From positions 1-9,566 of the forward strand of contig JAGQIY010001459.1 of assembly GCA_020430865.1 (NCBI GenBank): a stretch of DNA of 9,566 nt, in the 5' to 3' direction. Position 1 is the stretch's first letter; each line of letters starts with the position of its first letter. Under the pieces are notes generated by a model that searched no databases, was not told where the DNA came from, and saw only the letters and a list, made by a program, of their open reading frames with translations. The stretch is from Myxococcales bacterium. Its GTDB lineage: Bacteria > Myxococcota > Polyangia > Polyangiales > Polyangiaceae. Positions 1-5,505 of this stretch are shown one piece after another. The translations under genes were made by a program, and so were the position numbers.

Positions 1-1865
1 AGCAGCATCATGCACCACGCCGCGCGTTGCCCTGCACCATCCAGCAATGGCTCCAGGTAGCGCACGGCGGCCACGGCGTCCCCGGAGGCGCGCCGGAGCT
101 GGGACAACCGCAGAGCCGCTCGCTCCGCCTCGGCCTTGGAGCCCCCTTCGAGCTGCGACTCCAGTAGCTGGACCAGCTCGTCCTGACGCTGCTCTCGCTC
201 GAGCAGCCGCTCCAGCTGCGCGCGCCACACGCGCTCCTCGGGCTCGGCCAGACTCAGCTCCCGGAGCAAGCCCACCAGCTCGTCGGCGGCTTCGGGCTGG
301 AACCGAAGCGCAGCAACCAGGCGCCGGAGCGCCGCGCCGCGACCAGCGTCTCCGGCCTCGGCGAGCGCGCTGCGCGCGTTCTGTGTCGCCTCCTGCTGCA
401 GCCGGGCGCGCGGGCGGAGCCGCTCACGTTGACCGTCGAGCTCGGCGTCTGGGGCGATGGTCGCCAGACGCTCGAGCGCCCAGGCCGCGAGGGTCGGATC
501 GCTCAGGCGTTGCTCCGCCATCACCATCAGCTCGCGCAGGCAACTCTCGATGCCGTCCGCCCCCGGCGTCGACGCATCCCCCGGCGTGATGCAGCGTCCC
601 ACACGGATCAACGCCTCCACCAGCGGGGCTTGATCGCGGGTCGCCGCCGCGTGACTCCGCAGCGCCAGCTTGGCGTCTTCGCTGGTCGGATCCGCGACCA
701 GCGCCGCCATCCAGGCGTCCACGGCGCGCTCGGGCGAGTTCAACGGGCCCGAGTAGAGACGCCCCAGCGCCAGCCCGAGCCGGGCGCGACCAGCCCCGCT
801 CTGTTGCTCCAGGCCGAGCTGTAGCCGCGCCGCCAGGAGCTCGTGGAGTCCGGCACGCGCGAGCACCTCATCGAAGCCCTTGGATGCGCCCTCGGCGTGC
901 GTAACCGCACGGAAACTGGCATCCGGATCGAGCTCCAGGTCGAGCCCGGCGTCGAGCCCCGCGGCTAGCGCCCGAGGCAGGTCGTCCGCCCCTAGCGCGT
1001 CCCGTAGCCGGCCAAGGTGAGTCGACAACGCGCGTCGCTCGCTGGCCAGGGCGTGCTCGCGCAACACTTCGTCCGCCGGGCCGACGCGCCCACGCGCCGC
1101 GAGCGACTGCGCGAGCAGCTCGGCGGCGATGGCCGACTGCGGGCACAGCTCGAAGGCGCGCAGCAGATCCTCGAAGGCTGCGGCGCGCTCTCCGCGCGCT
1201 TCCCTGCGACGCGCGCCTTCGACGTAGGCGTCCGCTGCCCGCGCAGGGGAGATGGCGTTCGGCGCCCACGCGCCGATCCCCCCCAATAGCTCGAGGATGA
1301 GCGCGTCGCCTGGGGCCTTCTGACCCGCGTCGGACAACACGTCGACGGCGCTCTCGGGGGAGCCCGCGCGCGCTTCGAGTACCGCGATGCGCGTCAGGAT
1401 CAGCGCTGATTGCTCGGGGCTGCGATCCATCGCCGCGGGACGCAACGTGGCGGCAGCCAGCGCGGGCTCGCCCAAGCCAGCGAACCACCCGGACAGCTCC
1501 TCGCGCAGCTGGGGATCTTCACCAAGGACCAGCGCGCGACGCGCGAGGCGGGTCGCCATGTCGAGCTCGCTGCCTCGCGCTGCGAGCGCACGGGCCAGCT
1601 GCACGGACGCCACGCGCTCCAGCTCCAGATCCTTGCTACGCTGGGCCTGCTGCAGGCGCCCACGCAGCCACGCTTGTTCCGCCCGGGCCCCCGCACGACG
1701 CGGCAAGCTCGAGGCCCGGGTGCCGTCGAGCCAAGCACCCACGAGCGCGCCCGCGGAGCCTGGCGCGGCGACACTCACGAAGCCCGGCGGCAGCGTCTGG
1801 CGGTCGGTGGTCTCCGCGCCCTCATCGGCTTCGGCGTTCGGTTCGGTGTCTTGCGTCTCAGCCAT
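1..1865 (-). CDS. Large TPR-like helical repeat protein, 3' end outside the window
   Basis: The minus strand reads open from an ATG at 1865 to the left edge, 621 codons without a stop, so the C-terminus is missing. The first 25 residues are acidic (MAETQDTEPN...) with no signal peptide or TM segment, so the protein is probably cytoplasmic. The rest is almost all amphipathic helix rich in Ala, Leu, Arg and Glu, with loosely TPR-like units. The clearest are around residues 362-393 (LGLALGRLYSG then a run ending AALVADP), 511-540 and 543-610. Large TPR-type scaffolds like this are common in myxobacteria; the specific partner or role is not recognisable. No good Shine-Dalgarno sits before the ATG; an in-frame TTG ten codons upstream is an alternative start. 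Codon third positions are strongly G/C in this frame, and plus-strand frames here look like shadows. It is divergent from the PEGA gene. The gene is very likely real; the function is unknown. Confidence 0.85.
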   Translation of the reverse strand, partial: MAETQDTEPNAEADEGAETTDRQTLPPGFVSVAAPGSAGALVGAWLDGTRASSLPRRAGARAEQAWLRGRLQQAQRSKDLELERVASVQLARALAARGSELDMATRLARRALVLGEDPQLREELSGWFAGLGEPALAAATLRPAAMDRSPEQSALILTRIAVLEARAGSPESAVDVLSDAGQKAPGDALILELLGGIGAWAPNAISPARAADAYVEGARRREARGERAAAFEDLLRAFELCPQSAIAAELLAQSLAARGRVGPADEVLREHALASERRALSTHLGRLRDALGADDLPRALAAGLDAGLDLELDPDASFRAVTHAEGASKGFDEVLARAGLHELLAARLQLGLEQQSGAGRARLGLALGRLYSGPLNSPERAVDAWMAALVADPTSEDAKLALRSHAAATRDQAPLVEALIRVGRCITPGDASTPGADGIESCLRELMVMAEQRLSDPTLAAWALERLATIAPDAELDGQRERLRPRARLQQEATQNARSALAEAGDAGRGAALRRLVAALRFQPEAADELVGLLRELSLAEPEERVWRAQLERLLEREQRQDELVQLLESQLEGGSKAEAERAALRLSQLRRASGDAVAAVRYLEPLLDGAGQRAAWCMML

Positions 1866-1943
1866 GCTTCTGGCTGTCGGTTGAGAGGCCAACCCGTGCG
1901 GTGTCCCCCACCCGCCCGAGATGCTGACAAGAGTACACGCGAC

Positions 1944-1969
1944 CGACGCATTTGATGCGGTTTGCGTCG
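1944..1969. repeat. 7-bp inverted repeat in the divergent intergenic region
   Basis: CGACGCA at 1944-1950 is the exact reverse complement of TGCGTCG at 1963-1969, with 12 bases between. It lies about 80 bases upstream of the TPR-like gene start and about 120 bases upstream of the PEGA gene start, so it could be an operator for either. It could also be chance, since a 7-bp match in GC-rich DNA is not rare. There is no T-run, so a terminator is unlikely. Confidence 0.35.
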
Positions 1970-2021
1970 ACAAGAAAGCGCTCGTGTCACCAAGTCGCAG
2001 CCGCTTCCGACGCTTCCGGGC

Positions 2022-2051
2022 TTGTCCCGAGCGCCACCTGCGGACTAGCCT
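2022..2051 (+). promoter_or_regulatory. Weak candidate sigma70-type promoter for the PEGA gene
   Basis: TTGTCC at 2022-2027 resembles a -35 box. TAGCCT at 2046-2051 is a poor -10, 18 bases downstream. It would give a leader of roughly 30 bases containing the GGAGG at 2079-2083. The -10 matches TATAAT at only three of six positions, so this is a suggestion only. Confidence 0.25.
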
Positions 2052-2087
2052 CTCGGGCACGCGGCAGTCTGGCCGCGCGGAGGCCTC

Positions 2088-3149
2088 ATGCGAAAAATCG
2101 CCCGTCTTTCCCTAGCTCCTCGCCTGGTTGCAGCAGTCCTCGCCGGATCAGTCGCCAGCATGTCCTTCGCTCCGATAGCGGCCGCCCAGGGCGCGAAGCC
2201 CGCGGCGGAACCGAAGAAGGAAGCCAAGAAGAAGCCGCCTACGGCAAAGATGAAGAAGGAAGCGCGCGCCGCCTACGGCGCGGGCGAGAAGGCCTTCGAC
2301 GCCGGCGAGTTCGCGGACGCGGAGACCAACTTCCGCAAGGCGTACGAGATCATCCCGACCCCCCACGCAGAGTACTGGATCGCGAAGAGCTTAGATAAGC
2401 AGGGCAAGGTGCTGGAAGCGATCGAGGCCTACAGCACCTTCATGGACAACCCGAACCACGAGCGTGCGGGTGAGGAGAAGTCGAAAGACGCTGAGACCCG
2501 CCTCGCCGAGCTGAAGAAGACCCCTGGCGACTTCAAGCTGGTGACGGTACCCCCGGGCGCCGCGGTGACCGTGGACGGCCAGGCACAGATGGGCGAGACG
2601 CCCATGGATCTGAAGCTCGCCCCGGGCAAGCACCAGATCGAGATCGTCGCCAACGGCTTCGAGCGCAAGACCATCGAAGTGGAGATGACGCCCGCGGGAA
2701 CCGGCGAGCAGAGCGTCGAGCTCACGGAGGCCGCCCCCGAGCCTGCGCCTGCGACACCGGCACCGGCGCCGGCGCCAGTCACCCCGGAGCCGGAGCCAGA
2801 GCCCGAGCCGCGGAGCAAGCTCCCCGCCTACATCACCCTGGGCATCGCGGGGGCGAGCGCAGTCGTGGGCACCATCTTCGGCATCCAGGCGCTCGGCTCG
2901 AAGAGCGACTTCGATGACAACCCCACGAACGACACGGCGGACGACGTGGAACGAAACGCGCTGATCGCCGACATGGCATTCGGCGTCGCCATCACCCTCG
3001 GCGTGACCGGCGTCGTGCTCTTGACCTCGGGCGACGACGATCCGGTGAGCGAGGCCAAGAAGGCGCAAAAGAAGCGCTGGGCCCGCTGGCAGGTCGCGCC
3101 CTACGCCTCGCCGAAAGGCGGCGGCGGGTTCGCTCAGTTCAGCTTCTGA
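2088..3149 (+). CDS. Exported TPR and PEGA domain protein with two C-terminal TM segments
   Basis: The 353-residue product has a Sec signal peptide (about 1-34: MRKIAR, a hydrophobic core, then AAAQG). A Lys/Pro-rich stretch follows (38-58). Next comes a TPR-like helical region (about 57-122, GEKAFDAGEFADAETNFRKA), then a PEGA domain (about 149-213; TVPPGAAVTVDG and the LAPGKHQIEI strand). After that come a Pro/Glu/Ala linker (217-241), two hydrophobic helices (about 246-268 and 292-313) and a basic tail ending in Phe. PEGA domains are short beta folds found on envelope surface proteins, and TPR+PEGA proteins are numerous in myxobacteria, usually with unknown partners. The start is supported by a perfect GGAGG at 2079-2083, four bases before the ATG. 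The gene stands alone: divergent from the TPR-like gene and closed by a strong hairpin downstream. Envelope location is well supported; a specific function is not. Confidence 0.9.
   Translation: MRKIARLSLAPRLVAAVLAGSVASMSFAPIAAAQGAKPAAEPKKEAKKKPPTAKMKKEARAAYGAGEKAFDAGEFADAETNFRKAYEIIPTPHAEYWIAKSLDKQGKVLEAIEAYSTFMDNPNHERAGEEKSKDAETRLAELKKTPGDFKLVTVPPGAAVTVDGQAQMGETPMDLKLAPGKHQIEIVANGFERKTIEVEMTPAGTGEQSVELTEAAPEPAPATPAPAPAPVTPEPEPEPEPRSKLPAYITLGIAGASAVVGTIFGIQALGSKSDFDDNPTNDTADDVERNALIADMAFGVAITLGVTGVVLLTSGDDDPVSEAKKAQKKRWARWQVAPYASPKGGGGFAQFSF
2736..2810 (+). repeat. Low-complexity Pro-Glu/Pro-Ala coding repeat
   Basis: Residues 217-241 of the PEGA protein are an alternating Pro/Ala then Pro/Glu run (EPAPATPAPAPAP, then PEPEPEPEP), encoded by GCxCCx- and GAGCCx-type repeats. 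It is probably a stiff spacer between the PEGA domain and the membrane helices. Such tracts often vary in length between strains by slippage. Confidence 0.7.
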
Positions 3150-3167
3150 GTCACTTCCTCACGGAAA

Positions 3168-3193
3168 AGGCCCTCGACGCAGTGCGAGGGCCT
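3168..3193. terminator. Strong hairpin terminator, probably bidirectional
   Basis: AGGCCCTCG at 3168-3176 pairs perfectly with CGAGGGCCT at 3185-3193 around an 8-base loop. It begins 19 bases after the PEGA gene stop. On the plus strand the tail is only weakly T-rich (CTTGCGTTTG). On the minus strand the stem is followed by TTTT from the A-run at 3165-3168, so it also suits the leftward thrC transcript. It sits between two convergent genes, as expected of a shared terminator. Confidence 0.8.
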
Positions 3194-3236
3194 CTTGCGT
3201 TTGTGCACGACTGAACGCGCCAGCGACCGAGGTCGC

Positions 3237-3270
3237 ACCGCGCTCCTTCGTCAGAGCGGCTCGCGGTTTT
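3237..3270 (+). terminator. Second, weaker hairpin followed by T4
   Basis: ACCG (3237-3240) pairs with CGGT (3264-3267), and CGCTC (3241-3245) pairs with GAGCG (3254-3258), with a five-base bulge on the right arm. TTTT follows at 3267-3270. A small palindrome (GCGACC-GA-GGTCGC, 3223-3236) lies just before it. It could be a back-up terminator for the PEGA transcript, but the bulge and the G-run after the T4 make it doubtful. Confidence 0.3.
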
Positions 3271-3345
3271 GGGGGTGAGGCGCAGTGACTTCACGCTGGA
3301 CTCAGCGAGGTGCGATGTCTCGCCCCGTTCGCTGTGCTGTGCGCT

Positions 3346-4668
3346 TCAGAGCCGCGCGGAGATGGCGTCGACGACTTGACCGTAGTCGGCGGGGAGCATC
3401 AGCGGGGGGTTGCTGTGGCTGGTGTCCACCCCGGGCACCTTGCCCTCGTGAAACGCTACCTTGAACTCGGTGAACTTCAAGCCGTTGGCCGTCGACACGC
3501 AGACCACACGATCCGTCTCCTTGATCGTGCCGTTCGCCACCAGCTTCTCGAGCACCGCCAGGCCCACGGCGGTGTGGGGGCACGTGTACATACCGGTGCG
3601 ATCCGCGCGAGCAGCCGCGTCGCACAGCTCTTGCTCGCTCGCCTGCTCGACGACACCGTTCAGCTCCTCGAGGGCCTTCAGGGCGCGAGGCGCGCTGACG
3701 GGGTTCCCGATCTGAATGGCGGTGGCGAGGGTCTGCCGCGCGGTGATGGGATCCACCGACTTCTTGCCCGCGGTCCAGGCGCGGTAAAGGGGGTTGGCGT
3801 TCTCCGCTTGCGCCACGGCGAGCCGCGGGTAGCGGTCGATGAGCCCCAGCTCCCGCATCAGCTTGAAGCCGGAATAGAGCGCGTACGCGTTCCCCAAGTT
3901 TCCGCTAGGAAGCACGACCCAGTCGGGCACCTGCCAGTCGAACTGCTGCACGATCTCCACGGCCACCGTCTTCTGGCCCTCGATGCGCAAGGGATTCATC
4001 GAGTTGGCGAGGTAGACGATGCCCTCCTCGGCGAGGCGCTGGACGATGGCCATGCAGCCATCGAAATCCGTATCCAGTCCGAGGACCAGCGCGCCATGAG
4101 CCAGCGGCTGCACCAGTTGCGCCGTGCTGATCTTTCCTCGTGGCAGCAAGACCACCACCGGCAGGCCGGCGGCGGCGCCGTAGGCGGCCAGGGCGGCGCT
4201 GGTGTCACCCGTCGAGGCGCAGGCGATCGCCTTCACCTTCAGCCCCTCCTGGATGGCCTGGCGCACCACGCTCACCAGCACCGTCATGCCAAGATCCTTG
4301 AAGGACCCGCTGTGACTATTTCCGCACAGCTTTACCCAGGTCTCCGGTACCCCGAGCTGCTTACCGTAGCGATCGGCCCAGAAGAGGTTCGTTCCGCCCT
4401 CGTACATCGAGACGATTAGATCGTCGGAAAGCGACGGCATGACCCACTCGCGCTTGCCCCAGACTCCGGAGCCGTACGGCCACTGGGTGACCTTGTAGCG
4501 TTCGTCGAACAGGCGGATCCAGGCGGCGGCGCTGCGATCCCGCAACGCCTCGACGTCGTGCGCGACCTCGAGCAAGCCGCCACACGTCGGACAGCGGTAC
4601 ATCGGGACGGTGACGGGCCATGAGCCCTCGCAACCAGCGAAACACTTGAACTGACAGGAGTAAGCCAC
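3346..4668 (-). CDS. thrC: Threonine synthase, plant-type
   Basis: PLP enzyme converting O-phospho-L-homoserine to L-threonine and phosphate, the last step of threonine synthesis, in the cytoplasm. The 440-residue product starts with a Cys-rich segment that looks like a zinc ribbon (C5, C9, C13 and the pair YRCPTCGG with C26 and C29). The PLP lysine is K124 in [15 protein letters not shown]. The phosphate-binding loop is STGDTSAAL (152-160), and PSGNLGN (254-260) and CPHTAVG (363-369) complete the fold-type II core. [32 protein letters not shown] and the SNPP C-terminus resemble, from memory, higher-plant threonine synthase, which AdoMet activates. The start is GTG at 4668: a TAG lies four codons upstream in frame, and the next ATG (M23) would remove the cysteines before YRCPTC. 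No Shine-Dalgarno is present; a promoter at 4704-4677 would make the transcript nearly leaderless. It is last in the minus-strand row, after the two SpeD-like genes. Confidence 0.95.
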   Translation of the reverse strand: MAYSCQFKCFAGCEGSWPVTVPMYRCPTCGGLLEVAHDVEALRDRSAAAWIRLFDERYKVTQWPYGSGVWGKREWVMPSLSDDLIVSMYEGGTNLFWADRYGKQLGVPETWVKLCGNSHSGSFKDLGMTVLVSVVRQAIQEGLKVKAIACASTGDTSAALAAYGAAAGLPVVVLLPRGKISTAQLVQPLAHGALVLGLDTDFDGCMAIVQRLAEEGIVYLANSMNPLRIEGQKTVAVEIVQQFDWQVPDWVVLPSGNLGNAYALYSGFKLMRELGLIDRYPRLAVAQAENANPLYRAWTAGKKSVDPITARQTLATAIQIGNPVSAPRALKALEELNGVVEQASEQELCDAAARADRTGMYTCPHTAVGLAVLEKLVANGTIKETDRVVCVSTANGLKFTEFKVAFHEGKVPGVDTSHSNPPLMLPADYGQVVDAISARL

Positions 4669-4676
4669 GGTGGCGC

Positions 4677-4704
4677 ACTATATCGCCCGCGTGCCCGTCG
4701 TCGA
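4677..4704 (-). promoter_or_regulatory. Candidate thrC promoter giving a near-leaderless mRNA
   Basis: Read on the minus strand, TCGACG (4704-4699, four of six matches to TTGACA) and TATAGT (4682-4677, five of six matches to TATAAT) are separated by 16 bases. The expected transcription start is near 4670, two bases before the GTG start codon of thrC. The 46-base gap has no Shine-Dalgarno, which fits leaderless initiation. The gene may also be read through from the SpeD-like pair. Confidence 0.5.
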
Positions 4705-4714
4705 CCGAATCCGA

Positions 4715-5056
4715 TCAGCGACCGCTGGCGCTGCGAGGAAACTCCCGCTCGGCGATCAGCGCCCAGCCGCTCTGCGCGCGCAGGTCTCTCAGGAAGGCGG
4801 CGCCATCGAAGCGCTTGGGGCAGTGGAAGACGTCGACCACGCACGCTCCGTGCTCCGGCCAGGTGTGCAAGGTGAACGTCAACTCGGTGGAGAAGCACAT
4901 CAGGGAGAGACCCTGGGGCTGCCACTCGTGGCACACCACGCGCTCGGCGAGCGCGGCGGGCAACAGCCCACGCACCCGCGCCGCGATCAGCTCGGGAGCC
5001 AACCCGCTACCCGCCAGCGCACGGAACTCGGCCACGCGGTGCGTCCGAGCCGTCAT
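4715..5056 (-). CDS. AdoMet decarboxylase (SpeD) family protein lacking the pyruvoyl serine, prozyme-like
   Basis: The 113-residue product is recognisable as SpeD family by PQGLS (47-51), HTWPE (64-68) and VDVFHC (74-79). In SpeD (Thermotoga maritima numbering, from memory) autocleavage occurs between Glu62 and Ser63, and Ser63 becomes the pyruvoyl cofactor; Ser55, His68 and Cys83 assist. Counting back from the HTWPE His, this protein keeps Ser51 (=55), His64 (=68) and Cys79 (=83). It has Leu59 at the Ser63 position and Thr60 at the His64 position (STELTFTLHTWPE). It should therefore be unable to make its own pyruvoyl group. Its ATG overlaps the stop of the upstream SpeD-like gene (ATGA, 5056-5053), so the two are probably translationally coupled. 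Best guess: a non-processing subunit that contributes Ser and His to a shared active site. Family assignment is fairly sure; the role is inferred. Confidence 0.8.
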   Translation of the reverse strand: MTARTHRVAEFRALAGSGLAPELIAARVRGLLPAALAERVVCHEWQPQGLSLMCFSTELTFTLHTWPEHGACVVDVFHCPKRFDGAAFLRDLRAQSGWALIAEREFPRSASGR

Positions 5057-5430
5057 CTCGCGCTGGCCCCTGGCGCGCGCGGAAGGCTGCGCTCGAAGAA
5101 GTGGGCGCGGTGTTCGCTGAAGCCATATGCCTGGCTCAGCTGGAGCAGGCAGCGCTCGACATCGAAGCGCGCGCAGGAGAAGAGGTCAGCATGTAGCACC
5201 CGCTGGCGCGGACGCGCGTGAATGCTGAAATGGCTCTCGGCGAGCAGCACCAGACCGACCACGAGCGGCTCTTCGGCCTCGTCGACGTGGACCTGGGGTT
5301 CGCCCACGCGCCTCAGGCCGAGCGCGTCTGGCACCTCCCCGAGCAGACGCGTGAGCAACGCTACGTCAGCGAGTCGTTGCGGATCGCAGTCGAAGGCGTC
5401 CACGATCCAGTGCCAGCCAAGCTCGATCAT
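5053..5430 (-). CDS. speD: AdoMet decarboxylase (SpeD) family protein with E-S-H cleavage motif
   Basis: The 125-residue product has a typical SpeD N-terminus (GWHWIVDAFDCDPQRL) and the self-cleavage motif LLAESHFSIH (62-71), with Glu65-Ser66 as the predicted cut, followed by DLFSC with Cys86 at the catalytic-acid position. Classical SpeD decarboxylates AdoMet to supply aminopropyl groups for spermidine. Two features are unusual: HTWPE is replaced by HARPR (71-75), and the residue matching accessory Ser55 is Val58. The downstream overlapping gene retains exactly these features, so the two proteins look like complementary halves. ATG 5430 is supported by GAGG at 5440-5437, six bases upstream. 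The lipase-like gene ends 75 bases upstream, so co-transcription is possible. SpeD relatives can also be arginine or ornithine decarboxylases, so the substrate is not proven. No spermidine synthase gene lies in the window. Confidence 0.82.
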   Translation of the reverse strand: MIELGWHWIVDAFDCDPQRLADVALLTRLLGEVPDALGLRRVGEPQVHVDEAEEPLVVGLVLLAESHFSIHARPRQRVLHADLFSCARFDVERCLLQLSQAYGFSEHRAHFFERSLPRAPGASAR

Positions 5431-5505
5431 CGAGATCCTCGGTCTAGCATAGGCGGCTCCCCAGGGGGCGGCTCACTGATCGAAGCCGAGGCGCCCTCGC
5501 GCCGC

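Noticed and set aside
47..1955. Several plus-strand frames (47-589, 429-824, 1387-1884, 1410-1955)
   Set aside because: All lie opposite the continuous 621-codon minus-strand frame and have Arg/Pro/Ala-rich shadow composition.
2391..3068. 225-codon minus-strand frame opposite the PEGA gene
   Set aside because: The plus strand encodes a coherent signal peptide, TPR, PEGA and TM layout; the reverse frame is Arg/Leu/Gly repeats derived from it.
3310..4419. 369-codon plus-strand frame opposite thrC
   Set aside because: It is the GC-rich shadow of thrC: composition is His/Arg/Gly-rich with no recognisable motif, and thrC is unmistakable.
5431..5505. Possible terminator or promoter between the lipoprotein and the SpeD-like pair
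   Set aside because: Short GC stems exist (CGAGG-GCG-CCTCG on the minus strand) but without a T-run. TATGCT at 5451-5446 is -10-like but would place the start on the Shine-Dalgarno and has no -35 partner.
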